Positions 19,223 to 28,126 of a stretch of DNA of 64,000 bases are shown here, piece after piece. Within the stretch, counting starts at the first letter, position 1. Each line of letters opens with the position of its first letter. The DNA comes from JAWHTC01 sp032586155. Its GTDB lineage: Bacteria > Pseudomonadota > Alphaproteobacteria > Rhodobacterales > Rhodobacteraceae. Both the position numbers and the translations under genes were made by a program. The DNA lies in NCBI RefSeq assembly GCF_032586155.1, contig NZ_JAWHTC010000001.1, positions 496,001 through 560,000 of the forward strand, written 5' to 3'. The notes under the pieces were generated by a model. The model did no database searches. It was not told the DNA's origin and worked only from the letters and a program-made list of their open reading frames with translations.

Positions 19223-19303
19223 CCTCTTCCTCTTGCCCTAAATATCCCCGGGGGTCTGGGGGGCAGCGCCCCCCAGCCGGTCGGGTTGCGAAGCAATTCG
19301 AAA
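19223..19303 (+). repeat. Dispersed GC-rich hairpin element, copy A
   Basis: In the 289-base gap between two convergent genes (19116-19404). The element runs from a CCTCTTCCTCTTGCC edge through AATATCCCCGGGGGTCTGG, an inverted repeat CTGGGGGGC...GCCCCCCAG, and GCCGGTCGGGTTGCGAAGCAATT. The reverse complement of nearly the same sequence is at 52670-52753 and a shorter version at 43121-43173. It may act as a bidirectional terminator or be a REP-like element. Confidence 0.75.
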
Positions 19304-19404
19304 GCCCGCTTGAGGCCAGAAACACCCGTGCTCAATGCTTGGTCGGGAGAGGCCGGGCGAAACAGTTTGAAAAAATCAGAGTCACGGGTTTTGCTCGAAA
19401 CGCG

Positions 19405-20559
19405 TTAATAACCGTAGGTATAGCCGGTGCGGCCTTCGTTTTCGGCCTGGTTCAGAACCACGCCTAGGAGCGGCACATCATCACCGATCCGGCGCATTGC
19501 CTCGTGGACTTCATCCGCGGTGGTGCTGCCGCCACCAACCACCATCAATACACCGTCGAAGTATTTCTTGAAGGCGATGACATCGTCATAGGCCAGCGCC
19601 GGAGGCAGGTCATAGAGCACCACGTCGGGGTCCAGCTCTTGCATCATGCGGGCAAAGGCATCATCCGTGCGCGGATCCTGGAACATCTCTGAGGCATAGG
19701 CTTCGACCCGATCATTTAGGCCGACGGCAAGGTTGTTGCCGATGTTCAGGGCATTGCGACCCAGGCGGATGAAATGATCATGTACGCTGCTGGCACCGGA
19801 GAGAAAATCGCCCATCGAGCCAGGATTGGCGGCACCAAGCACCGAGGCCACAGATGGGTTGCGCATGTCCATGTCCATCAGCACCGTGCGCATGGATTCG
19901 TAGCGAGACAGGGAAATCGCCAGGTTCACCGCGGTGAAGGTCTTGCCACAATCGCGGGTGGGCGAGGTCACAGCGACGCGTTTCCAGTCATTGTCATAAA
20001 GCGTCTGCACCAGCCTCGTGCGCAGCACGTCGAAAGCGCCATGGGCCGGATCGTGGCGCCCGGCGGTGATGATCAGGTTGCGTTCCAGATGTGCCGGGTC
20101 GACCGGGATCGAGGCAAGGTGGGACCACGTTTCTCCAACCTGTGATTCCGTGAGGGTGTTAGGTTCTGGCTCCGGTTCGGGTTGCGTCTCCGGCTCGGTT
20201 TCGGGGTTAGCGTCCATTTCCGACGGTTGATCCATATTCGGAGAATCCGAAGCCGCACCGCCGAACAGCACCTCGTGATCAACCTCGGGGACCTGCTGTT
20301 CGATCTGTGTGGCGGCGTCGCTGGTGGCAAAGCTTTCTTCGGCAGCCAGGGTGGCCTCGGTCATCGGGTCGAGTTCGGGATGCCATTCTCCGGATACCTC
20401 GGCCATGGGGGCATCCGACGTGACATTCGGAAGATCTAGGATTTCGGGCGCGGCATGCGGAGTGTCACGGTTGGCAATCTCGGCGATGAGACGTTCGCGT
20501 TCGGGGCTGCGGGTGCGGCGGCGGGATTTGCGGGTGAAACGGGGGCGATCATCAGACAT
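19405..20559 (-). CDS. CpsD/CapB-type tyrosine-protein kinase (exopolysaccharide)
   Basis: 384 residues. The first ~140 are basic then very acidic and Pro/Glu-rich, apparently disordered. The C-terminal ATPase domain has a deviant Walker A, TSPTRDCGKTFTAVNLA (~residue 197), Walker A' VLMDMDMRNPS and Walker B-like VVLYDLPPAL. It ends in TGYTYGY, a short tyrosine cluster as used for autophosphorylation in bacterial tyrosine kinases. Such cytoplasmic proteins work with a Wzz partner, here encoded convergently at 17799, to control polymer assembly. It is the last gene of the leftward operon from 27117 or has its own promoter in the 214-base gap 20560-20773. Confidence 0.85.
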   Translation of the reverse strand: MSDDRPRFTRKSRRRTRSPERERLIAEIANRDTPHAAPEILDLPNVTSDAPMAEVSGEWHPELDPMTEATLAAEESFATSDAATQIEQQVPEVDHEVLFGGAASDSPNMDQPSEMDANPETEPETQPEPEPEPNTLTESQVGETWSHLASIPVDPAHLERNLIITAGRHDPAHGAFDVLRTRLVQTLYDNDWKRVAVTSPTRDCGKTFTAVNLAISLSRYESMRTVLMDMDMRNPSVASVLGAANPGSMGDFLSGASSVHDHFIRLGRNALNIGNNLAVGLNDRVEAYASEMFQDPRTDDAFARMMQELDPDVVLYDLPPALAYDDVIAFKKYFDGVLMVVGGGSTTADEVHEAMRRIGDDVPLLGVVLNQAENEGRTGYTYGY

Positions 20560-20773
20560 GGGTGGCCCTCCGGTATTTGCCCGGCGAAACGAACTTGGAA
20601 ATGACCGGTTTGCTGCCTGTCACGGTATCCACTCGTCTGTTGTGCCTCATGCGGGGGCGTGCCCACCGCGGTGTCGGTTGGTCCCAATATAGGGCCGTCA
20701 ATTCTAATTGCCTTCAATATGCAAGGAAATCAGGCCAAATTATGCCACATGGGTGGTTTTTTGCAAATCACGA

Positions 20774-22861
20774 TCAGAAGCCGAGCAGGCCTGCCCGGGT
20801 GATGGCCCGGTCGATGAAGCGGGCGCGGTCGGCTTCGGGTTGCCAGCCCAGAACCTGTTTGGCACGGGTATTGTCGAAGGGGGAATAATGCGCGCGGCTT
20901 TTCCAATCCTTGAGCGAGGGGCGATTGAGGCCCTTACGGCGCAACACCTTGGTCTTCAGGAAAAATTTCACTGCGTCCGAGGCAAAGAAAGGCCAGAACG
21001 GGCCAGACGAGACCTTGATCCGCGCGCCCAGCTTGTCGTGGATGGCGTCAAAATAATCGCGGGCAGAGAGCATTGGTTCGCCGGAGAGGTTGAAGCTTTG
21101 ACCTATGGCTTCGGGGACTTCGATCATCCGCACCAGTGCCTCGGCGGTGTCCTCGATCAGGGCGAAGGGCAGGATATGTTTGCCGTTGCCCCAGATTTTC
21201 ACCGCGCCGGCGCCGTGCCAGCGCCCGATGCCCCAATGTTGCAGCGGGCCCCCGTGGCCGACGACGATGGCCGGGCGGGCGATGACGAGAGGCAGGCCAT
21301 CGGCCTTGTGCATCTCCATCAGGCAGCGTTCGCATTCGGCCTTGGAGCGGGCGTAGATGTTGCGGTCTTCGATGTCGCCGAAGGGGGTGTCCTCGGTGAT
21401 CGTGACCGAGGGGTCGGACATGTCGTAAGAGGCGATGGTGCCGGTATAGACGAGGCGTTCAACACCTGCGGATTGGGCAGCGCGGGCGACGCGCAGGGCG
21501 GTGCCGACATCGTTTTCAAGCGCGGCCTCCCAGGTGTCGTCCATGGATTTGGCCAGGTTAAAAACGTACTTGATGCCCTGCATCGCCTCTGTCAGTGCAT
21601 CCTCGTCATAGAGCGAGGCGGAATAGGTTTCGACATGGTTGGCGATGTCGTCGAAGGGGCCGGTTTTGCCGCGCGACACGACCCGCACGTCGATGCCGCG
21701 CGAGACCAGCTTGCGGGTCAGCGCCCGGCCGATGAAGCCGGTGCCACCGATCACCATGGCGGTGGGTTTGGGTGTTCCTTTGGGATTCGGTTGAGGCAAC
21801 TCGGCGGCCATGAGCGCCAGGGCGCCGTCGATGGATTGCATGACCTGCGTGGCCGACGCACCGGAGAAGCGCGGGTCGGGTTTGCCCGACTGGACCGCGG
21901 AATAGACTCCGCTGCAGAGGCCCCGGAACGAGAGGCCATAGGGGGATTTCTGGTTGAGCGAGGCCAGTTGGCGGGCAGCGTTTCGGCTGCCTTCGCGCAG
22001 ATGCTGCCAGCTTTGGGAGAGTTCGGCGCGCAAGGGATTCAGCACCAGATCCGACGTGTTGGCGGAGGCGGTGGTCAGCGTGTCGTTGGCGTAGTCGAGC
22101 CGCGCCATTGCAGAACTGCCCCGGATCACCAGAGAGCGGTCGTCATGGGTCTCAACCAGACTGAGCGTGATGTTGAGATCGACATCGCCAGCGCGGGCCA
22201 TAATGCGGATACCTTGCGGGCGAGTACCGCCGCCGGGGATGTCGACAGGTTTTGACGTTTCAAGATGCTGTACGGCAACCGGTCCGAACAGGTCCTGCGC
22301 AAAGGCAAAGAGGTGTGGGCCGAGTTCCAAAAGGAGGTTGCGGCTTTCTTGCATAAGCCAGATGCCGTAGGGGCCGGCGCGCAACGGTCCGAGCGGGAAG
22401 GCCCAGGTAATGTCGGCGGTGGAGATACGGCCAAGTTTCCCTTGTGTGATCAGGTGCTTGAGGCGTGCGTAGGCGGGAATGCCAAGGAAGTTGTGCCCGG
22501 CGTTGAACTGGACATTTCGGGCTTGGGCTGCGGCTTCGATCTCCGCCGTCTCGCTACCCGACAGTGCGACGGGTTTTTCGACAAGGACATGCACGCCCGC
22601 CTGGATGCATTGCAGCGCAATGGCGTGGTGCAGATGCGGTGGGGTGCAAATATGTACGGCATCCACGGCTCCGGCGGCGAGCATTTCCGAAAGGTCAGTG
22701 TAGGCCTCGATCCCGTAGCCCATGGCGAACCCCTGCGCGGCGCTGGAAGACGTGTCGCAGACGGCGGTCAGGCGGGTGCCGCGCGTGGCGCGGATTGCAT
22801 CGGCATGCCAGGTTGAAATGTAACCGGCGCCGATGATGCCAACCTTGATTTGATCCGACAT
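20774..22861 (-). CDS. Fusion protein: Gfo/Idh/MocA oxidoreductase plus NAD-dependent epimerase/dehydratase
   Basis: 695 residues with two Rossmann enzymes in one chain. The N-terminal half (1-~345) has VGIIGAGYISTWHADAI and HVLVEKPVALS, the NAD(P)-binding and EKP motifs of Gfo/Idh/MocA dehydrogenases. After a Pro-rich linker (PNPKGTPKPTAM, ~355) the C-terminal half has IGGTGFIGRAL, TGTIASYD and YARSKAE, the extended SDR (nucleotide-sugar epimerase/dehydratase) pattern with the Tyr-x3-Lys pair. It likely modifies a nucleotide sugar. Unfused versions of both enzymes occur in the same operon (26002 and 25082), in the same order of domains. Confidence 0.9.
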   Translation of the reverse strand: MSDQIKVGIIGAGYISTWHADAIRATRGTRLTAVCDTSSSAAQGFAMGYGIEAYTDLSEMLAAGAVDAVHICTPPHLHHAIALQCIQAGVHVLVEKPVALSGSETAEIEAAAQARNVQFNAGHNFLGIPAYARLKHLITQGKLGRISTADITWAFPLGPLRAGPYGIWLMQESRNLLLELGPHLFAFAQDLFGPVAVQHLETSKPVDIPGGGTRPQGIRIMARAGDVDLNITLSLVETHDDRSLVIRGSSAMARLDYANDTLTTASANTSDLVLNPLRAELSQSWQHLREGSRNAARQLASLNQKSPYGLSFRGLCSGVYSAVQSGKPDPRFSGASATQVMQSIDGALALMAAELPQPNPKGTPKPTAMVIGGTGFIGRALTRKLVSRGIDVRVVSRGKTGPFDDIANHVETYSASLYDEDALTEAMQGIKYVFNLAKSMDDTWEAALENDVGTALRVARAAQSAGVERLVYTGTIASYDMSDPSVTITEDTPFGDIEDRNIYARSKAECERCLMEMHKADGLPLVIARPAIVVGHGGPLQHWGIGRWHGAGAVKIWGNGKHILPFALIEDTAEALVRMIEVPEAIGQSFNLSGEPMLSARDYFDAIHDKLGARIKVSSGPFWPFFASDAVKFFLKTKVLRRKGLNRPSLKDWKSRAHYSPFDNTRAKQVLGWQPEADRARFIDRAITRAGLLGF

Positions 22862-22875
22862 GGGTGCACAACCTC

Positions 22876-23853
22876 TTATTTATACTCGATAATTTCCATT
22901 TCATGGCCGAGGCGCTTGCGCTTGCGGTAGCGCATGACTCCGACCAGGTTGGGGAATTTCGAGAGGAACAGCAGCACCGAATGGTGCAGCGATGTTTTGA
23001 GCGGAAGACCCGCCTTGCGCAGACCTTCGACGGTGCGGATGTAGGATCCGAGATAGAGCAGCAGGACAAACAGCAGCAGCCAGCCCGACATCACCGCGCC
23101 AACGATCAAAAAGAAGGGCAAGACCCCGCCAAACAACCAGACGCGGCGGCGCTCGTTGCGAAAATGGGTCGGGTGCAGATCACCGACTTGACCAAAACCG
23201 TGGCCCGATCGGATGGCGCGCTGCCACCATTGCGAGAAGTGCAACATGGCGGCGTCGTGATGGGTCATTGGGATTGGCAGGCGATGAACGCGGTGGCCGG
23301 ATTTGCGAACTCGAACACAGAATTCGTCGTCTTCCGCAGCGATGACACGCGGGTTGAAGCCCTCGAGTTGGGCAAAGAGTACGCGGCGCACCATCATGTC
23401 ACCGCCGCAGGCGTCGATATCGCCCGCCGGGCGGTGCCATTCGAAATCGCACATGGCGTTGTAGACGCTGGCCTCTGGGTGCAGTTCCGCGCGCCACCCC
23501 GTGACGATGCCGATGTCGGGAGTGTCATCAAGGGCTTGGGCCGCGTGGGTCAGCCAGCCAGGTTCCAATGTGCAGTCGCCATCGACGAATTGCACGTAGT
23601 CGGGTGGGTTTGGGCCGCGGTTCAGCGCCTCGAAGCCAGCGTTGCGGGCGCGCGCGGCGGTGAAGGGTTCGGTCGTGTCGAGAAGGACGATTTCGGCCCC
23701 GGCTTTGCGGGCCTCTTCGACGGAATTGTCGGTGGAGCCAGAATCGACGTAGACCAGCCGCGTGGCCTCTCCCTGCATTGAGGCGAGGCAGTTGATCAGC
23801 CGCTGGCCTTCGTTGCGGCCAATGATGACGGCGCCGATGGTTGATCCGGTCAT
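22876..23853 (-). CDS. Glycosyltransferase family 2, membrane-anchored
   Basis: 325 residues. GAVIIGRNEGQRLINCL and YVDSGSTDNSVEEA are GT2 start motifs; QFVDGDCTLEPGWL carries the metal-binding Asp region. DACGGDMMVRRVLF and AAEDDEFCVRVRKSG match the acceptor and catalytic-base regions. One or two C-terminal membrane segments (WLFGGVLPFFLIVGAVMSG onward) suggest attachment to the inner membrane. Its start overlaps the upstream GT4 stop (ATGA at 23850-23853) and its stop lies 14 bases before the fusion gene, so it sits inside the leftward operon. Confidence 0.88.
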   Translation of the reverse strand: MTGSTIGAVIIGRNEGQRLINCLASMQGEATRLVYVDSGSTDNSVEEARKAGAEIVLLDTTEPFTAARARNAGFEALNRGPNPPDYVQFVDGDCTLEPGWLTHAAQALDDTPDIGIVTGWRAELHPEASVYNAMCDFEWHRPAGDIDACGGDMMVRRVLFAQLEGFNPRVIAAEDDEFCVRVRKSGHRVHRLPIPMTHHDAAMLHFSQWWQRAIRSGHGFGQVGDLHPTHFRNERRRVWLFGGVLPFFLIVGAVMSGWLLLFVLLLYLGSYIRTVEGLRKAGLPLKTSLHHSVLLFLSKFPNLVGVMRYRKRKRLGHEMEIIEYK

Positions 23854-25085
23854 GGTTGGGCCTCGGGTCGTTTTGCGGGCGTTTCACCCTGTGCATAGGC
23901 GGTGAAGAGATGGGCGAGGCGGGCCGCCTCGGTGTGGCTGGTGAACTCGGCTTGCACCATGGCACGGCCCGCGCGGCCCATTTCGGACGCCTTGTCAGGG
24001 TCTTGCAGGATTTGTGTGGTAGCGTCGGCGAGCGCCTTTGCGTCGCCAGGGGGCACGAGCAGGCCGGAGATGCCGTGCTCGACCAGTTCGGGGATGCCGG
24101 CGATGCGGGTGGTCAGGACCGGGACTTCGGCGGCCATGGCCTCCATCAGCACCACAGGAACGCCCTCGGCAAAGGAAGGCAGGACCAGAAGGTCGGTTTC
24201 CTTGAGAAGCGCGGCGACCTCGGATTGCGAGCGGTAGCCCATGAAGTCGATGTCATGGGGCAGGGTTGCCGCCAGTTTCTCCAACGCCACGCGATCAGGG
24301 CCGTCGCCAACGATGGCAAGCGAGAGGTCGGACAGGTCCATGCCTTTCATCGCGTCGAACAGGACGGGCAGGCCTTTTACGGCGGCGAGGCGGCCGACAA
24401 AGAGCATCTGGGTGCCGCGTTGGCGGGGTTCGGGTGTGTAGCGGTCGGGATCGACGCCACAATGGATGATGTGGAGCTTTTGCCAGTACTCGGCATCGGA
24501 GAAGGCCATGGCTTGCGAGCGGCAGAATTCCGAGATGCAGGAGACGAAGGCGGCGCGTTTGATTTTTTCGTCCAATCGCCAGCGGATCGGTTCGAAAAAA
24601 ATGTCCGGCCCGTGCAGGGTGAAGCTGTAGGGGATACCTGAAAGTTCGGAGGCCAGCATCGCCACGGTACACGACGATTTGGCGATGTGGTTGTGCAGGT
24701 GGGTCGCGCCGATGGTCTGCACGTGGCGAGCCAGAACGGCGGCCTCGACGAAGTAGATCAACTGGTAGAGCGTGGGCTTGATACCGCCGGGAGAGGTTTT
24801 CAGGGCCAGTTTGAGAGCCTTGAAATACCGAATTGGATTGCGTGCAAGCCGCTGTAAGTGCGTCGAAGTCAGGTGGAGGGGCCGTTTGGTAGCCTCGAGC
24901 ACGTGGAAGGTGTTTGCGGCCTCGATACGTTGCTCCTCGCCGACATGGTGTTCGGTTCCGGTGCGGCGAATTGAACAGGTTTCGACCTCGAGCCCGTGGT
25001 CGCGCAGGGCGGCAACCTCGCGCTGGATGAAGGTGTCGGTGGCGCGGGGGTATTCGCCGGTGAGATAGGCAATGCGCAGGGTCAT
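23850..25085 (-). CDS. Glycosyltransferase family 4, colanic-acid type
   Basis: 411 residues from ATG 25085, which overlaps the preceding epimerase stop (ATGA). The N-terminus RIAYLTGEYPRATDTFIQRE matches exopolysaccharide GT4 enzymes that begin with a Pro-x-x-[ST]-E/D-T-F-I motif. The C-terminal donor site has LFVGRLAAVKGLPVLF, GVPVVLMEAMAAEVPVL, AGIPELVEHGISGLLVPPGD. The likely role is a sugar transfer in the cytoplasm on the growing lipid-linked repeat unit. A longer open frame exists upstream but is antisense-like in composition and overlaps the epimerase. Confidence 0.9.
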   Translation of the reverse strand: MTLRIAYLTGEYPRATDTFIQREVAALRDHGLEVETCSIRRTGTEHHVGEEQRIEAANTFHVLEATKRPLHLTSTHLQRLARNPIRYFKALKLALKTSPGGIKPTLYQLIYFVEAAVLARHVQTIGATHLHNHIAKSSCTVAMLASELSGIPYSFTLHGPDIFFEPIRWRLDEKIKRAAFVSCISEFCRSQAMAFSDAEYWQKLHIIHCGVDPDRYTPEPRQRGTQMLFVGRLAAVKGLPVLFDAMKGMDLSDLSLAIVGDGPDRVALEKLAATLPHDIDFMGYRSQSEVAALLKETDLLVLPSFAEGVPVVLMEAMAAEVPVLTTRIAGIPELVEHGISGLLVPPGDAKALADATTQILQDPDKASEMGRAGRAMVQAEFTSHTEAARLAHLFTAYAQGETPAKRPEAQP

Positions 25086-26011
25086 GGGCTGGCCTCTTGC
25101 GCTGTTTGCAGAGCGTCGGACCAGGGTGCGGGGGACCAGTTGAGGTCGGCCTTGGCGCGCGTGTTGGAATAGGTTTTGGGGCCAAAGCGGGCCGTGAGCG
25201 TGCGGGGTTGCAACAGACCCGGCAGGCGGATTGGCAGAGGGCGAAAGAGTCGACCGATGAATGCGGGGATCTGCCGGGGGAAGGGCAGTTGGGTTCCGGG
25301 CGCACCTGGGCCGAGCGCAGTCAGGAAGGCGCGGGCATTGGGCAGATTGTCGGAGACGAGGTTTATGGCGCGTTTGCCCTCCGGGGCCGGAGTTTCTGCG
25401 GCGTGGATCAGCGCCCGGGCGCAGGATTCTATGTCGATCACGGGGATCTGCGTGGCGTCGCCCATACGTAAGAAGATCGGGCCGAGTTGTTGTCCGAGAT
25501 GGGCGTTCCACAGGCGGTTTGGCCCGAACACCGCGCCGGGCCGGGCGATCCAGGTTTCAATTTCCGCATCATTGAGCAGAGCTTCTTGAGCGATTTTGGA
25601 CTGGGCGTAGGCATCGCGGGTTTCGGGGTGCGGATCGAGCGTGGTGTCCTCGGATATGGCCCGCGCATCGGCGTCGTAGACCGCGATGGAGCTGAGCAGG
25701 ACGAGGCGGGGTTTGGTTTCCGCCATGGCCGCGACGAGATTGCGGGTGGCGGCGAGCGTGTCACGCTGGGCAAGTGCCGGGTCGCCGGACATTGAGGAGG
25801 CGGTGTGGATTACCACATCTGATCCAGTGATAGATTTGATAAGATAATCTGCATCAGATGAGAGGTCACAGGTGATCTGTTCGACACCCTCGGGGAAGGT
25901 TGCGGCGCTGCGGATCAGGGCGCGCACCTGGTGGCCGCGCGCAATGGCGGCGTCAACGCAGGCGCGACCGATGAACCCACCGGCGCCGGTGATGGTGATG
26001 GTCAGACCCAT
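25082..26011 (-). CDS. NAD-dependent epimerase/dehydratase (extended SDR)
   Basis: 309 residues. TITGAGGFIGRACV is the Rossmann Gly-rich loop, VVIHTASS and LLSSIAVYD follow, and YAQSKIAQE is the Tyr-x3-Lys catalytic pair. GAVFGPN matches the conserved substrate-side motif. Likely substrate is a nucleotide sugar, with precise chemistry unknown. It overlaps the upstream oxidoreductase by ten bases and the downstream GT4 start by four, so the three are co-translated. It is the stand-alone counterpart of the C-terminal half of the protein at 20774. Confidence 0.88.
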   Translation of the reverse strand: MGLTITITGAGGFIGRACVDAAIARGHQVRALIRSAATFPEGVEQITCDLSSDADYLIKSITGSDVVIHTASSMSGDPALAQRDTLAATRNLVAAMAETKPRLVLLSSIAVYDADARAISEDTTLDPHPETRDAYAQSKIAQEALLNDAEIETWIARPGAVFGPNRLWNAHLGQQLGPIFLRMGDATQIPVIDIESCARALIHAAETPAPEGKRAINLVSDNLPNARAFLTALGPGAPGTQLPFPRQIPAFIGRLFRPLPIRLPGLLQPRTLTARFGPKTYSNTRAKADLNWSPAPWSDALQTAQEASP

Positions 26012-27117
26012 GGCATCGGCTCCATTGGGTCACAGCGCGAGGTGATGTCAACCGCGCCCGAGGTTCCGGCGTTCTGGATGGCGAGGGTGACCTCGGTCAG
26101 GTGCAGGGCGAAATCGCCTGCGATGCGCGAGGGTTTGCCGGCGGCGATGGCGTCGAGCATTTCTGCCGGACCGAGAGCGAAATTCATCGCGGCGGCACCG
26201 GAACGTTTGACGTGCGGGTGGGTTTTCTCCTTTGGTTTCAAACGTTTGCCGATGGGGTGTTCCAGCAGGCGGCGGCGGATGCGGAAGCGTTTGTGGAACC
26301 GTACCGGTGCGGCGTTGTTCCAGGCTTCCTTGACCTGCAGGTAGCCATCATCGCCGATGACGCGGATGCGGTGGTCATGCGGGGCGGTGATGGAACAGGT
26401 TAGCCGCGCCACGGGGCCGTTTTCGAAAAACAGCGTTGCGACCGAGAAATCCGGCGTGCCGGAGATGCCGCGCTTGTCGGGCAGCGTTTCCGCCGAGGCG
26501 GCGACCACGTGGGTGACCGGGCCGAACATGGCGATGAGCCAGCTGAGATAATACCCGGCGTGTTCCAGCGTACAGCCGGTTTTGAATTCATCCTCATAGG
26601 GCCATGGCGCGCCGGAGACTGAGCGCCAGCCCTCGAGCGGGGCTTGCGGGATGAAGCCGTCGTCAAGCTCGGCATAGACAAGGCGGGGGGTGCCTGCTGT
26701 GCCGTTGCGGGCGGATGCGATCAGGATCTGGGCGGCCTCGGACAGGACCGAAGAGGGGGCCGAGGCCAGTTGCAGGTCTTTCGATGCAGCAAGGGCCACG
26801 AGATCGCGCGCCTCGGGTATGTCGAGCGTCATCGGCTTTTCGCAAAAGACATGGCGGCCCGCATTGAGTGCTGCACGGTTGATTTCGGCATGGGACGAGG
26901 GGTTGGTGAGATTCAGCGCGAGGCCATCAGCGGGCAGGACCGCAAGGGCGGCATTGAGCGTGTCGAAGGCAGGAATGCCGTGATGGGCAGTAAACTGGCT
27001 TAACCTTGTGGTGTCGCGATCAAAGGCGCCGACTAACTTGATATGGGGGAAGGTTTTTAATCCGGCCATGTAGAGATCTGCAACGAAGCCACAACCGATA
27101 AGAAGAACTGAACTCAT
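26002..27117 (-). CDS. Gfo/Idh/MocA family oxidoreductase
   Basis: 371 residues from ATG 27117. LLIGCGFVADLYMAGLK is the NAD(P)-binding start and HVFCEKPMTLDIPE the conserved EKP motif; EFKTGCTLEHAGYYLSW lies in the substrate domain. Members oxidise or reduce sugars, inositols or nucleotide sugars. As first gene of the leftward operon, its promoter lies in the 217-base divergent gap to 27335, where an 8-base inverted repeat (27211 and 27250) could be an operator. It is the unfused relative of the N-terminal half of the 20774 protein. Confidence 0.88.
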   Translation of the reverse strand: MSSVLLIGCGFVADLYMAGLKTFPHIKLVGAFDRDTTRLSQFTAHHGIPAFDTLNAALAVLPADGLALNLTNPSSHAEINRAALNAGRHVFCEKPMTLDIPEARDLVALAASKDLQLASAPSSVLSEAAQILIASARNGTAGTPRLVYAELDDGFIPQAPLEGWRSVSGAPWPYEDEFKTGCTLEHAGYYLSWLIAMFGPVTHVVAASAETLPDKRGISGTPDFSVATLFFENGPVARLTCSITAPHDHRIRVIGDDGYLQVKEAWNNAAPVRFHKRFRIRRRLLEHPIGKRLKPKEKTHPHVKRSGAAAMNFALGPAEMLDAIAAGKPSRIAGDFALHLTEVTLAIQNAGTSGAVDITSRCDPMEPMPWV

Positions 27118-27210
27118 GCGAAACCTCCCGTGATACGGGAGCGCGCCCCGGATTGCGCCGGGGGGATGTCGGTTTGGATGGACATATGTGCTGCCTTTGC
27201 CATCTCGCTT

Positions 27211-27257
27211 GGTGACCTTGAGAACACATAAAATGGGCAATACTACGGCAGGTCACC
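27211..27257. promoter_or_regulatory. Inverted repeat in the divergent exopolysaccharide promoter region
   Basis: GGTGACCT at 27211-27218 and its exact reverse complement AGGTCACC at 27250-27257, 31 bases apart, lie between the starts of the oxidoreductase operon (27117, minus) and the WecG-like gene (27335, plus). The spacing between half-sites is about four helical turns. A regulator binding both halves is possible; no regulator gene for it is seen here. Confidence 0.4.
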
Positions 27258-27334
27258 GTAAAACCGTGGTTTTTCCGGGTTTGTGCCATGAAAAGAGGGC
27301 ATATTCCAGTGAGCATGGCCTTGGGAGAAACCGA

Positions 27335-28090
27335 GTGAAATTCCGCATCAAGTCGACAGAGATCGAGGTGAACCTGCCTGACGCGGCGGCCTTGCTTGCG
27401 GAAGTAGGGCAGCGGTTCGAGGCCGGGACAGGCTTTGCCCTGGCGACGATCAACCTGGATCACTTGGTGAAACTGCGCAGCTCGGAGGTGTTTGCCGACG
27501 CCTACGCGGCGCAGGACTTGGTGGTGGCGGACGGCAATCCGATTGTCTGGCTCGGGCGGCTCGCAGGTCGTGACCTGTCGCTTGTGCCTGGCTCGGACAT
27601 GGTGCTGCCGCTGGCGCGGCTGGCGGCAGAGAAAGGCGTCAAGGTTGGCCTGGTGGGCTCGACCGAGCAGAGCCTGGCGCGGGCCGGGGATGAAATGCAA
27701 CGGCTTGTGCCCGGCCTGGAGGTCGCCGCGAAGATTGCGCCGCCGATGGGGTTTGATCCACAAGGGCCGGGCGCTGAACAGGTGTTTGCGGGGCTTGAGG
27801 CGGCCGGTGTCGGCCTGGTGTTTCTGGCTCTGGGGGCGCCCAAGCAGGAGATTCTGGCCGCGCGTGGGCGCGAGCAGTTGGCAGGCATTGGATTTGCCAG
27901 CATCGGGGCGGGACTGGATTTTCTGTCCGGAGCCCAAAAGCGTGCGCCGAAATGGGTGCGGGCGATTGCGATGGAATGGGCCTGGCGGATGCTGTCGGCT
28001 CCGGGTCGGCTGGTGCCGCGCTACGCCAGGTGTTTCGCCATTCTGCCGGGGCATATGTGGCGGTCTTTGAAGATGCGTTCCACGCGGTGA
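27335..28090 (+). CDS. WecG/TagA/CpsF family glycosyltransferase
   Basis: 251 residues from GTG 27335, behind a GGGAG ribosome site; upstream in-frame ATGs lack family similarity. ATINLDHLVKLR, VVADGNPIVWLGRL, SDMVLPLARLAAEKG and FLALGAPKQE are the conserved blocks of GT26 enzymes. These membrane-associated enzymes add ManNAc-type or similar sugars as the second residue on undecaprenyl-PP-linked GlcNAc. The gene is therefore expected to act early in repeat-unit assembly, after an initiating phosphoglycosyltransferase not found in this window. Confidence 0.9.
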   Translation: MKFRIKSTEIEVNLPDAAALLAEVGQRFEAGTGFALATINLDHLVKLRSSEVFADAYAAQDLVVADGNPIVWLGRLAGRDLSLVPGSDMVLPLARLAAEKGVKVGLVGSTEQSLARAGDEMQRLVPGLEVAAKIAPPMGFDPQGPGAEQVFAGLEAAGVGLVFLALGAPKQEILAARGREQLAGIGFASIGAGLDFLSGAQKRAPKWVRAIAMEWAWRMLSAPGRLVPRYARCFAILPGHMWRSLKMRSTR

Positions 28091-28126
28091 CCGCGGGACG
28101 GCGCTCCTGCCGGCGCAGGCCATGGT

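Noticed and set aside
17814..19325. Minus-strand frame of 503 codons opposite the Wzz-type gene
   Set aside because: Arg/Pro/His-rich antisense product with no domain; the plus strand has membrane segments and a coiled coil in the family order.
20708..22255. Plus-strand frame of 515 codons opposite the fusion gene
   Set aside because: Shadow of a clear two-enzyme gene on the minus strand; no recognisable motif.
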